From Chionis minor (lineage: Eukaryota; Chordata; Aves; Charadriiformes; Chionididae): a DNA stretch of 64,000 bases. Below the pieces are notes generated by a model that did no database searches, was not told the DNA's origin, and saw nothing but the letters and a program-made list of their open reading frames with translations. This document shows, in pieces, positions 11,886 through 24,200 of this stretch (the first letter of the stretch is position 1; every line of letters starts with the position of its first letter). The DNA lies in NCBI GenBank assembly GCA_013398295.1, contig VZSF01003942.1, forward strand, positions 120,515 through 184,514, written 5' to 3'. The position numbers were made by a program, and so were the translations under genes.

Positions 11886-13556
11886 TCCTGTATCTTTTGC
11901 CCAATGATTTGGGATGTGGCCTCTGAAAAGCGCAGACACTGGCTCTCCGGCACAAGAAGCTCCTACCCGGATCTTTGCGGCATCCCACAGCAAATTCCCC
12001 CTCAGTTTGTCCTAACGCAGCATCAAGCAGTGACACCATCCCCTTCTCCCATTCCCACCCTCACCACGTCCCTGCTCCCAGCTTGTGGCTCCCACCCGAT
12101 AACAAACGCAGCGGGAGCCCAAATCCCTGTCCTCACCGAGAAACAATACACCCAAAGACGTCCAACCTCACGTGCCATCCCTTGAATTTCTGCACTCGCT
12201 CCCGCTACGCTCATTTTAGCAGAGAAGCCACTGCAGGTTTCTGCTCTGAACGGCCACCAGTCCTCACCTTGGGGCAAAATGATCTGTTTCTGCAATTCCA
12301 ATGCAAATGTCCACCTTCTAACTATCACTTTGACGTCTTCGGTCTTTCCGCCCCCCCCCCCCNNNNNNNNNNNNNNNCCCCCCCCCCCCCCAAAAAAAAA
12401 GATCCCAGCGCATTCTAGCCTCAGAGCCTGCATGTTGCAAAACAGGTAGATGGCCTCATAAATATCCATGCAACCTCATTAAGAGCTAAAGGTTCGCAGT
12501 ACCCACTAAAACACAATACATCATTATTTATGCTGCAAACCATGTGAGAATGACACACAATGCAGAAACAAAATGCCTAATTAAAAGTGACACAAGAGCA
12601 CAGAGCCAGATTGTAATCGGAGTGGTGGATACTGGGTGCTGTCTAAAAGGAATGAAGTCATTTGCTCAAGTGTGGATTGAGAAACACTAAGCAGTAAATC
12701 CTCACATTGTGCGTCTCATTTATGCTCTTTTTATAAGCAGGGACGTTGGGAAAGGAGAAGCCATTTGCCAAAGTAACAGGATGGGTTATTAGGAAGGGAA
12801 CTGGCAACCTTCAGGCTCCCAGCACAGCTCAAAAGAGACGCAAGGACAAGCGGGGCTGACGGAGAAGCCCAGAACACACACAGACTCATGGACTTTGGGA
12901 CAGGCTTCGGCTGAGAAAATAACGCAGCGGTTCCTACGACGAAGCCGAGTCCCTTTATCTGGGAGGTGACACAATGCGGCTGCTCCGGGGGAGATCCAGC
13001 GCCGGCAGCTGCTTCCCCAGCCGTAGGCAGGGACGGTATCACCCGGCCTCCCGGGAGAGCAGGAAGGGAAGAGCCTCCAGCATCCCAGCAGAAACCAGTG
13101 ATGTCACCACTGCTTAATTAGTCCTCCCTAATTTTTTTTTTTTTTTTCCCCCTCTCCAATACCTGAAATTTCCTGGAAACTATGTGAGCAAAAGCGCAGC
13201 AGATGGGTTGGAAACCTTCCTGAGCGAGGCAGATGTGGGCACGTCCCGTCCTGCCTTCCAAACCCTTCTGTAAATTCTTTGCAAGTGACGCCTCTTCTGG
13301 GGGAAGCGATCAGACCGCAGAGTTTCAGCCACTCACTGTTTCGCCCAGAAATCAAAAAGGAGGAAGGAGGGAAGGGGGCCGACAGGAGGAGAGGGATGCG
13401 GATGGCTCTGGGCAGGCACATAAAGGAATGAAAGGAGGAGGCGAGAATGGAAAAGTGACACTAGAAAGGTGGATGAGCGTGGAAAGAAGGAATGAGTGAG
13501 AGAGAAGGGAAAAGCAAGGTGTGGAGCTTGGGAAGGCTGCAGAGCTATCCCCAACC
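11886..13556. other. Intergenic region with poly-C assembly gap
   Basis: No gene is seen. A run of C is interrupted by 15 Ns (12363-12377) and followed by more C and then A. An AT-rich, non-repetitive stretch at about 12460-12740 (with CCTAATTAAAAG and TTTTTATAAGC) stands out from its surroundings and could be a conserved non-coding element. A T-run lies at about 13131-13147. Confidence 0.5.
12351..12400. other. Assembly gap inside a C homopolymer
   Basis: Fifteen Ns are bounded on both sides by long runs of C, with an A-run after the right flank. The true length and sequence are unknown. The minus strand would be poly-G, which can form quadruplexes and commonly defeats sequencing. Confidence 0.9.
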
Positions 13557-13743
13557 ATCCCCAAAACTCAAGTCCACAAAGACCCACAGCCTGGGTTGAA
13601 ATTCCGCTGTCCCCAGCCATTCTCCAAACTAGAGTCCACAAAGACCCACAGCCTGGGTTGAAATTCCGCTGTCCCCAGCCATTCTCCAAACTAGAGTCCA
13701 CAAAGACCCACAGCCTGGGTTGAAATTCCGCTGTCCCCAGCCA
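13557..13743. repeat. Minisatellite, 62-bp unit, three copies
   Basis: The marker AGTCCACAAAGACCCACAGC recurs at 13571, 13633 and 13695, giving an exact 62-bp period. Copies 2 and 3 are identical across the visible unit; copy 1 differs near its start. The period is not a multiple of three and no reading frame is conserved, so it is non-coding. Near-identity implies recent expansion. Confidence 0.93.
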
Positions 13744-16700
13744 CCCTGCCCCAATCCCAGCACGGGCAGGGTGGCTCCAGCGCTTCCCTCAGCACCCATC
13801 CACTGTCCCCCAGGGTTGGGAAGGGTCAGACAAGGAGAGCCACGGCAAACCACACGCGTGCCCACATTAGCATGCAGCCCCGTGGTCACTGGCGTGTCCC
13901 TGGCTGTCCTACCACGGCCCTGGTCCGGGCACGTCTCCAGCCCAGCCCGACACCTTCCCCTTCCCTGCTCCCCCAGGCACTGCAGAGACCGGCTGAGAAA
14001 CGGAGCTGGGCTCAGGCATCTCCGCCACCGAAGCCCCTCGCCCAAACCCCGCTCCGGGCAGCGGCGCCGGCCGGGGACCCCATGTAACCAACCCACCTCC
14101 AGCCTATGCCCTGCAGCAGGGAAATGCCTCTCCTGCCACAGGCTGAGGGCCGGCAGCCAAATTTAACAAAAGCAAAGCAAACATTTAACAAAACAGGCCC
14201 TCCTCTTAGTATTTCTTTAAACCCGAAGTGAACTCGGTGGACTGAACTTGGTTCTCTGGAACCAGGAACCTGCAGCCGCTCTGCCTTGTCCTACCCGTGG
14301 CCACAGTATCAGCCATTCCCCTGCAATGTGTCATTTGGCTTAACGCGCCCCGCTCCAGACGCTCCTCGCGTGCCTGACGAGGCTTAAATAAGTCCTGCTG
14401 ACCCACTCATTACCTCTGCATCCCTCAGCCCCGGCTCTGTCTTGCTTAACCTTAATCATTCGGATTCCTCGGGGCGAATGCTGATTCGTTGTTTATGCTT
14501 CATACGTTACCCGTACTCAATAAACAGCAATTACTTATGGAACCCTGATAAATAAATTATTGTACTATGTGTATACATATTGAGCCAATAACCCTAAAAG
14601 GTGATTTTCCAGATGGCCAGGATAAATCTCCATGGAGCAAGGGGAGGGTGACAAGACTCTCCAGGTTTGTCTGCAAAGGTTCAAGCACCCCCGAGCCACC
14701 CTGGGATGGCTTAAGCCACCCTGTGTTCATTTCCAAACCTCAACCTACCAAACAACCACACCAAACTCAAACCAAGACATTGCCTTGCTCCAGACATATC
14801 CAGAATGGGAGACCACGGGATCACTCAGCATCTTTGGAAGGTGATGGCTCCATCCAAACGGATCAGCAGACAAGTCAGACCAGGCTGCAAGGACACAGGC
14901 AGCAACACTATGGGAGCAGGAGGACACAGCAGTTTGTTTGGAGGCACCTGGACCCCTCATCGCGTCCTCCGGAGCCTTCTCCACCCTGTTACCACCTTCC
15001 TCTTGTCCTCATCCTTTTTCAGCTTGTTTGGCTGTTTCGCCAAGAAGGCCGGCGCCAAATCTTAAAGCCCCATTTTGGAGACCAGCCCATTCCAAACTGA
15101 ACCAAATACCTGGCCAAGGAGGAGCATCGAGAACGTTGGCAGGAAGGGAAGGAACACCCTGACTCAGCACTGCCTCTCCCATGGGGCAGGGAAGACGGCG
15201 AGGAAGCGAAACACGCAGCACGTTTCCCTTCTCCATCCTCAAACAAGCAGCACAGAAACCCCGCACTGTCAGGTGCACCGACGATTCCGAAGAGCAGCAT
15301 CATTCCAGCATTGGGCCGTCGGGCACCTCCACGGAGCGACGCCCTGGCCGGACCGAAAGGAGGGTCCCCCGAGGACCCAGCACCAAGAGCAGCAGCGTCT
15401 CCCCTTAACGGGCCAAGCTCGGATCCCACCTCATCCTTCTGCCCAGCAGGTGGGACAACAGGAGCTACGGCCTCGGCACCCAGAACGGAGAGGTTAGAAA
15501 GAGGGTTAATCCTCTCCCTGCGAGCTCTTCCCTCACACCCTCACATCGCCCGCCAGCAGACATGACCACTTGCAAACACCTTCCTTAGAGGGTTATCACA
15601 AATCATACCCATCCCTCTGGAAGGAGGCTCTGAAAAGGATGCTCCCCTCACAAAATGGCTTTCCACCCTGCCTTTCCCAAGCATCAAAAGTAGCCTTAAT
15701 CCTAAATCATCGTCCTCCTGCACCTTTCTGCAGCAGAACGATTCCGCACCCGCTTCGGCACCCGACAGAGAGGGTGCGGGATGTAGCGCACGCTGCTATG
15801 CAGGAGCTGGGACTCGAAGGGCCCCAAGCAACATCTTACAACAAGATGTGATCAACCAGGAGAGGTATTGGCGCCGTCCTGCACCGGGAGATGCCATTTC
15901 AGCCACACTGGACATCCTCTCGGGCTGGATCCAGCGCCAGAAATTTCATTTCAAGAAGAAAAAAAGAAAAAGGGGTGGGTGGGTAAGAATTGATACGGAG
16001 AGGAGAAAGGAGTAGGCATCGATGCTCAGGCAGATGCGGTTGCTGACGCGATGACCAGCAGTGCTTTCTCCGCAGCGGCGCTTCCCGGGATCTTGCAAAA
16101 CATAATCGTGCGATATCCCACCCGGCTCAGCACGGAACACTGCTCCCAGCCGCTATTAAACTGAACCAGCCTCATTTCACCTCTATCTCCTTCCCTCAGA
16201 GGGATCATTCCCAGGGAGCCATCACCACTGCCCTCAGTACCAGACGAAGCAAAAAACCTGCCAGGTGACCCCATGACCTGATGCCAATCAGGAACACTGA
16301 TGTGCCTGCAACCGCAAAGCCTCAAACGAGCAGCCCACAGTGAGCCAGATAATCTCACCTCACCTGGCGAGAGCCATGAGCTTTGTCATCCCCCAGTCGT
16401 AATTTTTGGTTTAATCCTTAAAATAAACTGTCAGGATTAAAGTGAAAAGTTCCAACAAGGATCCGTTGAGTGAGGGACTCGGTATTCAAATGGACCATCA
16501 GCGGAAACGGTTTCCCCGGAAAGGGTGTTTTGGTAAGATGGGCACGTCACATGAAAGCATGCTGTTCCTGGCAAAATACTGAAAGAAAAGGTTAAACATA
16601 CTGGAACGGGCCATCTTTCTTCTGAAGTCCTTAAAAGAGAAGCTACTACATCATCAGACGTGTTTCTTGTTGAAGCAGGTCTGTGACAGATCCGAGCTCT

Positions 16701-17620
16701 CTTTCCCTTCACTTGGCAGGGGAATTCCTAGCTTGTCTTCCAACACAGGGCAGAACCAGACTGTAGAAGAGCAGCTTTCCCAAAAACCAGAAATTTTCAA
16801 TTTTGGCCACAGAAGACCATCCCCTTTCTGACAACACTGCAACACAGTAGACAAAGAGGCAAACGGGTGCTCTTCTGTCCTCGTTTTTCACATGAGAAAC
16901 TGATTTGAAGCAGGAAAATGCTTTCAAGAAAGCCACGTTCAACATCGATTTACACCTGGGCCCAAACAGGTATTTAAGGGCGTGCCACCTCAGCAGCCCA
17001 GAATTCATTAAAAGACAGTAGTTTTTGGTGTCTCCAGTGCCAGCCTTTAAAGGGCTTTCAAGGAGCAGGAGAGCGGTGGTCAAAGATGGACTTGGGCACC
17101 TTTGAGATCCAACTTGGTGTCTAGAGGTTTTGAAGGTCTCCGTTGTTGCCAGACCCGATGACTGAATAACCTCAGGACCCCGCGGGTCTCAAAGCCAGAC
17201 CTCTCATCCCTAAAAAAACTCGGAGCACCAGAAGCTCCAATGATGTACCCGTGTGGTCAAAGCAAGACCAGGAGCACCTCTAATCACAATGGGCTTGACA
17301 TACGTCTCCAAACTCCTACCCTTAGCCAATACAGACCCTTTCTTTACCATTTTAAACCTTTCCCCACAAAAAATAATAAATAAATCCCAATGCCTTCCTG
17401 CAGATTTTGGCTGGAAACCAGCCAGGGGCTGAGCCCAGGCTCCGCGCGCCAAGTCCCAGCGCAGAGAGCCGCCCTCCCCGCACCGGCTGCAGCCCAGCAC
17501 CTTTGGTTGCTTTCTTCACCATTTAAGGATGAGGAAAGCAGCCGCTCGGGGCTCGGCGAATTACCTGTGAGTGATTTGTTTTTGCTGCCGAGTGCCTATG
17601 CCCTCACCACACAAACAAGC
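13744..17620. other. Intergenic region upstream of KRT80
   Basis: No gene is supported. The AT-rich part at about 14440-14610 has two opposed forkhead-type motifs (TGTTTAT at 14490-14496 and ATAAACA at 14520-14526) and several TAAT-type homeodomain cores. An A/G-rich stretch with GGGGTGGGTGGG lies near 15960. The rest shows nothing recognisable. Confidence 0.5.
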
Positions 17621-17623
17621 TCC

Positions 17624-17704
17624 TGAAAAAAAAAAAAAGGAGGGNAAAAAAGGGGGGGAAAGAGAGAGAGGGGGGAAAAAAAAAAAAAAAAAAAAAATAA
17701 AAAG
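17624..17704. repeat. Purine tract (A/G low complexity) before KRT80
   Basis: An almost pure A/G run, including GAGAGAGAGGGGGG and a long A-run, ends about 250 bp upstream of the KRT80 start codon. One base (17645) is N. Such tracts can adopt triplex structure and are error-prone in assembly. An ATAAAAAG at its right end (17697-17704) is TATA-like, but it could simply be part of the A-run. Confidence 0.75.
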
Positions 17705-17950
17705 CCAACAGGTTGATCTGGATTACATCAACGGTTACACCCTCCTCCGTTTAATGAACATAGGAGAACAGGTGCTTGTAATTCATTAGCCAACCCACGA
17801 GCTGAGGAGACAGGAATTAAGCCGACCAAACTCCTCAGCGTGCCACTACTCTCCTTCCCTTTGAGGCAGCAGCAGCAGCGAGAAAACTTCATCTCTTTTT
17901 TTCCTCTCCCCCCTTCCCCTCCCCTCGAGCTGCAGAGCCACGAGCTGAGG

Positions 17951-18277
17951 ATGACTAACCCTCCCCAAGCCTTCAGCAGTGGCTCCCTCTCCTCCTGGGA
18001 GGTGTCAGGGAAGATGAGCAGGGGAAAAGCAGCCAGCACGTCCCCGGATCGCCTGGGCCGCTGCAGTCCCAGCGAGGTGGCCAGCAACGGCTACGGCTCG
18101 CTCAGCCTCTGCGGAGATGGCGGATACCGATGCTCCTCTTACCCTTCCTTCTCCATCGACGGGAGACTCCTGGCCCCCGTGCACCTCGATATCGACCCCA
18201 ACTTCCAAGCCATGCGGCAGCAGGAGACAGAGGACATCAAGTCGCTCAACAACCAGTTCGTGACCCTAATTGAGAAG
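17951..18277 (+). CDS. KRT80: KRT80 exon 1: head and start of coil 1A
   Basis: Encodes residues 1-109. The head ([20 protein letters not shown]...) resembles the human KRT80 N-terminus around its SSLSSxEV segment, supporting the ATG at 17951, which has A at -3. A later in-frame ATG at 18014 (MSRGKAAS) is possible but would remove that conserved segment. The head lacks glycine loops. The exon ends [11 protein letters not shown] with donor AAG|gtaagg. Confidence 0.9.
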
Positions 18278-21200
18278 GTAAGGTGAGCTCCTGAGGACCA
18301 CGGTGCGGCGTGGGGACAAGGATGGTGGTGGGGAAGCAGGCACTAACCGCTCTCTCAGGAGACTTATCAAGGCCTTCAGCTAACCATTGCTAGGTGCCGA
18401 ATATCAGGCTAATTACCCAATTAGTTATTCCTTCAGTGCTATCTGTTTTAACAAGGGCTAGCATCATCCCTCGGCAAAGCCAGGCCGCATCCGTGGTCAG
18501 CGGCATCGGGCAGCCCGTGCGTCTCCTTTGCTGCACCCGTCACCCTGTGGGTCCCTGGGGAGGACAGGTGGCCTTGACCTCGGGACCCTGCCTTGCCTGG
18601 GCACCAAAGGCAAGGCCAGGGTGGCGCGGTGCCGGACGGAGCAGGCCTTGGCTCCCACACTGGACAAACAGCCACGGGTGGTGACGCCGATTAAGGCGGC
18701 AGCTCAAATTCTTCTCCAGCTGCTAAAGAGCTGGAAATCCACCTCCGCGGCGACGCGGTGGGCAGGGGAGACCCCCCACCCACCTCCCTCCTCTGCGGTT
18801 TGCGTTGCGAGGGGTTGCATGCTTCGCCAAGAAAGTGTCGCTTTCATCTTTTAAGATCCATGAGAAGGCAGAAGGTTTTTTCTCAAAGGAAAACAACTCA
18901 TCCCGCTGAGGCAGGTTTCTGCAAAGCCCTGGTGCTCTGTAAACAGATGGTAATCTCCCAGGAGGATTGCTTCACTGCAGTCTACAATACAGGCACTCGA
19001 TGCCAAGCTACTATGGCTTGGGATTGATTTATTTATTTTTTTATTTTATTTATTTCAACTCTACCTCTAAGAAGACCTGAATTCACGCTGGGGAGGAGAA
19101 GGGTGGGGGAATCATCTCCCGTAATATCTATCCAAACCGAACAGTTGTGAACCAACCACACCCCCGCGCGCGACCAGGCGTGTGGCCGTAGCAGGGGGCT
19201 GCCCCCTGGGCGGGGGGACACGGCTGCCTTCCCCTCTGGGCTTTTTCCACGTCTTGGCCACGTGAATTTGGAGAACCCCTGGTCTGAAAACCAACCCCCC
19301 GAGATGGGTTGCGTTGCAGGTGCTGCAGGACTGTTCTTTTGACTCCCCAGATGGGAGTAGTCCTCATCCAGGACAAGAGGTCGGGGTTTGTGTGGCTGCC
19401 AGCCCTGCTCCGAAACCAGACTTCAGCAGACAGGACAGGGGTAGGGGACATGGGACAAGACCAGGCAGTGACAGGCCACCTGCACTAGCCTGGTCCGTGC
19501 AAACCGGCATGGAAGCAGCGAACGAGCCTCCAGGTTTCCCGATACACCCGATCTGGTGGCCAGCTGGTAAGCGTGTTTTACAGCACCCGCTGGACAGAAG
19601 ATACAAAGATCTCACCTCGGCTGGGTGGCTTTGACTCTAGTGCTGGCAGCTCAGGCACTCGGCTTTGAAGGCTGTAACTTCATGTGGTACATCAAGTGGC
19701 AGCAAACTTCAGCCGCCTGCCTCAGGCCCTCATTCCAGAGGAAGGTAATGACACTTCCTCGTCAAAGAGAACTTGTCTTTTTAATCAGGAATTCAGATGG
19801 TCTCCAGCTTGAGCGTCTAATTCCTCACCTAATTGACCGCACTACCTTCAGGAGTTTGCTGCTGATGGCTTTTCAGCAGGCTGTTCCAGATCGGCTAGTA
19901 TTTATTTTCCATCCAGATATGTCCAGGTGGAAAACAGGGAATAGCCAAGTGATGGAGCCCCTGTTTGAAGCCCTACCTTTAGCCTGAGCAGCTCGGAGGT
20001 AGAGGCCTCCGAGGACCAAGCTTTAGTCACCACTTCTGTGTTCAGGGATGATTTTCCAGGAAACGTGGCCAGATCTGGGTGATCCTTCTGCTGCAAAACT
20101 CCTGTTAAAAGGCTTTGCACGGCAGAACTTCTGCTAAGAGGGAAGCTGTATGAGAAGCCAAGATGTAAGCAGCTCAGCCCGGTGGACAGCTATGGTTTGG
20201 AACAGGAAAGGAATTGAAGAGTTAGTAAGGGGGGAAAAGAAGAGCACCCAAGGGTAGGAACGAAGTCAGGAACTAAGATTTAATGTGAAGGTCAAAGAAG
20301 GACTTACAACAACAGCCAATGCGTTCAATCAGTTACTGTCCCAGCAGCAAAGGGGGAAACTGCCTTAAAATGAGCGGCTGTTCCCTACAGCCTATCCCAC
20401 AGGTTGATCCCAGCCCCGCTGAGGGATGCTCTACCACAACCCCTGAGATGCCTCAGACAGAGGGAGCAAATGGCCCAATTGGCTCTTGGTAGCCCCAGAG
20501 GCCACTTATTTGTGTTACTTGCAATGTCCCTTTCTGGCTGCACCGCAGCATCGTCCCCTGGTCGTCAGCCTCCCGCGGGCACACACGCGGTGCCACCCCT
20601 CCGGGTTTGTGCCAGGACAGAACAGCCAGGAGCAGACTGGACTACTGGTGGGATGCCTTCAGCCACGTGTTAAGACATGGGGAAGACAGGGTTGGGTCTC
20701 TGACGGCGAGACTTGGAAGATCCCAACACTCGCACCCCTTCCGCTGCAAACCGACTGTGTGCAGCCGAGCGCTTCCGCTTTGCTTGGCTGCTCTCAGTTC
20801 CCGCGTGTCTCTGCTTGGAGTTCTTGCCCCAAAAGATCTCTCTCTCTTCAACACACTGGTGCTGCTTGGGACCACAGAAAGCTAAAGGAGAAGACGAAGG
20901 TGATGGCCAAGCAGAAGGTCAAGGCCCAATAGCATCTGCACCCCGCTGCAAGCACCGCACCGGGCAGGGTATCAGCACTGAATCATCTCCGTGACAGAGC
21001 GGAGGACACTGTTGGAGGTGACTCGCAAATCGCCAGCCAAAAACGTGACTGAAGGAGTTTGGTTTTGTTGACAGAGCAATCAGGGAGAGAGGTAGCAATT
21101 AGATAATTAATTGAAGTTAGCCAAGAGCTTTGAAGATGAAAACTGTTTAACACTGAGCATTACTGTTAAGATTGCGAATATTAGGAAAGCAGAGCGCCAG

Positions 21201-24200
21201 ATTCATCAGACGGTGGGTGGATGGAAATGCAGTGTATCCTCTCTCAGCAGACAGGCGCACGCACACACAGACCTCACGTGGAGTCTGTAATTATTTTGCT
21301 TATTCTCCAGAGTTCCCATCGGCCTTGTCTGTGTTGCTTTGCAATACAAACCAGGACTCTGATTCACTACTTAAACTTCACCGTGGTGTAATCCTACAGA
21401 TTTGAGAGGAGCTGCCTTGTTCGTGCCACTCGGAGGCGGCAACTCAGACTTCCACTCGCCCTGGACGTATGTGCGTGACCTGTGGTGGACGTTCAGCCTT
21501 TACCTCAGTATGTTCAGGGGCGAAGGGGACCAGCATTGACCAGTTCTTATTTTTCAGTGACTTAAGACATGCTCATTCATTTTGTTGTGAATATGTTCTA
21601 TCAAGAAATTAATGAGTAGGTGATGTGTAAGACCTCTAAAAGCCCCTGTAACCCTCCAGCCCTGATCTTCAGGGGGTTTCTGGTCCTCACCTGGAGATCT
21701 CTGCTGATTCCAGCAGCTTCTCACTACTCTGAAGGTCTCCAGGTCGGTGTCTCCGGCCCTGCTGGGAGCAGCCAGTGTTGCGTTTGGCTGTCGGTGTTAC
21801 TAATGTCTCTGAAACCTCTTCCACAGGTCCAGTGCTTGGAGCAACAGAACAAGATCCTGACGACGAGGTGGAACTTCCTGAAAGATCAAGACAATTCCCA
21901 CTCGGAGTCGGACATCAAGGCCATCTACGACCAGTACATGAGCAAAATGAATCAAGAGATGAAGGCGCTCAACTACGAGCAGGAAAACCTCGAGTTGGAG
22001 CTGACGAAGGTCCTGAGCACCATGGATAACTTCCGCAGCAAGTAAGTGCCTGGCCGAGCTGGTGTCACACGGGGGAAGGTGTTTCAAAGGGATCACCTCA
22101 GCGCTGTGCACAGAGTAGGGTGCGATTGATTGAACACAGCCAGCCTGTTATTCCCAGGAACAAATTCCTAGTTTGCTGTGCATGGAGTCGTGTCGGAGAA
22201 GTCAGCATCCTAGCCTCTTCCTGATTAACTAGACATGAAAGGAAACCCATAAAAAGCGAAATCCCAAAGAGTGCAGGGAATCTGAAAAATGCCTGAGGCC
22301 AGAGAAGAGCTCTGGGGAGCGGTATTGTCAGGAATGACAGCCACTAAAACAGAGAAATATTTATTCTCCGCACCATTATGGCAAGCCAGAACTTTCTCCC
22401 CAAACCGTTTTGCGGATCTAGGCTGCCTTGTAGTAACAAACATCCCTCCCTTTTCGCCCCACATTTAATGCAAAATTCTGCTTTGACCAAAAACTCAGAC
22501 TTGTACCCAGAAAATGTCCTGACAGAAAATATCGAGGCAGCTGGAGGTTTCAGGGAGGACCGGCTGCCACGTGCTTATCGCTGCTTCTGCCAAGAGCTTT
22601 GAGATCTTCAGATAAGAGCATGCGAGATGTGCCATGGCTCATTCAAGAAGACAATGCTTTTCTTATTATCGGTGTCATTTGCATACCACAGCTGAAGCCA
22701 CAATTAGATACTTTCCCCTACAGTTACACCCATCTGCCTACACAAGATCTCTGGAGTCTTCCATGCTGATTTGCAGCAAAGAGCCAAGTTTGGGCACTGT
22801 CAAAACAGACCGGTGATGCTGAGGGACTCTCCTTCTGCTGGCACTGCCAGACATGGCTGTAGTAATAGCCCAAACCTGTTCCTGATGTACGAAGTGATGC
22901 ATAAATAATAACAGTGCCCTCTCCAGAGAATTTAGCCCAGGGAGCTTAAAGCTCTTTGCAGACTTTGATTAAACCAGCTGCTCAACGTGCCTGCAAATTA
23001 GGGGAAGGACCGATACCTCCACTTCACAGCCGCGCTAACGGAGACGCAGCAGTTAGACGTCTTGCTCAAGCACACAGAGGGAGCTGGTGGCGGAGCAGGA
23101 ATAGGAGCCAGGAGTTTGGTCCTCAACTTTATGCTGAAGTCATTATCCTTCCATCCAGAAGTGATGCACCAACACCCAGGTGCCTAGAAATCCCTAAATT
23201 CCTTCTGGCGGGTGTCTGTCTACTCTTTATTTGGATGTTGGTCTCGGTACAAGACTTGGCCTCACTGACACTTGCTTTGCTACCAGGTAGCAACCCTGAG
23301 CTTGGATCAAATCCACAATATGGATTGTGCCATTTACTCCCTGCCCTAAACAGACCCGTCTTCCAGAGAAGACCCTCTCTGGAGCACTTGGTCTTCCTTG
23401 AGGAATCACCTGCTCCATGCCCCTGCAGTTAAAAAAAGATACTTCTTGGCTTATTCCCTGACAGCCAGGAAAACCCAGACAGGAAAACGGTTGGGCTGGT
23501 GGGAAGCATCAGATCAGTCACCCGTATCTGCTCACACAGTTTGTACTTGTATTTGTACTCAGTAATTGCCTCGTTAATTGCCTATGCCTGGCACTTCAGT
23601 TTTTTGTTCAGCCTGGTTTCTGAAGGATAAAAGCCCACAAACAAGCTGTCTGTGTGTTTCCCCCTCCCTTTTCATTTTCTTGGACAGTTACTACCTAGTT
23701 GGACAACAGGACAGACATGATAGGGATGCTACATGCCTCAAAATTAAACAGAAAAAACAAAAAAAAAAAAAAAGACTGACTAGGACCCACCCTACACCCG
23801 AGCACAGAGGATAAGGACGCAGCACGTGCACGGGCGCAGTGTCAGACAGCGGCGAATCCCCAGGGAGCACCAGCCCAACTCTGGGTCTCGAGAAGAATTC
23901 GCACTTTGTGGGACCTCACAGCCACGGGAAAACAGCCTTCAGAAACGGCACCGCTCCTCAAAGCGCTGCTCCTTCGCCTGCGGAGCTTTCCTCTTCCGCT
24001 CTCTCCCGATATGAGCTGCCAGGCACAAGCTCTGCCAGGGGCAACCTCAGCCACGAACAAGCAAAACCCACCCTGTCGCTGGGTGCCGTTAACACCCAAA
24101 AGCTAGTGCAGGTGTCACTGGGACAGTGACATTCCGCCGTGCTGCTCCCAGTGGTGGGTGATTCACGGGGAGAGAACTGCTCCTTCTGCTGAGCCTTCCC

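Noticed and set aside
17840..17950. Upstream in-frame ATG for KRT80
   Set aside because: The added residues (MPLLSFPLRQQQ...) do not resemble a keratin head, and the human-like SSLSSxEV segment begins shortly after the ATG at 17951.
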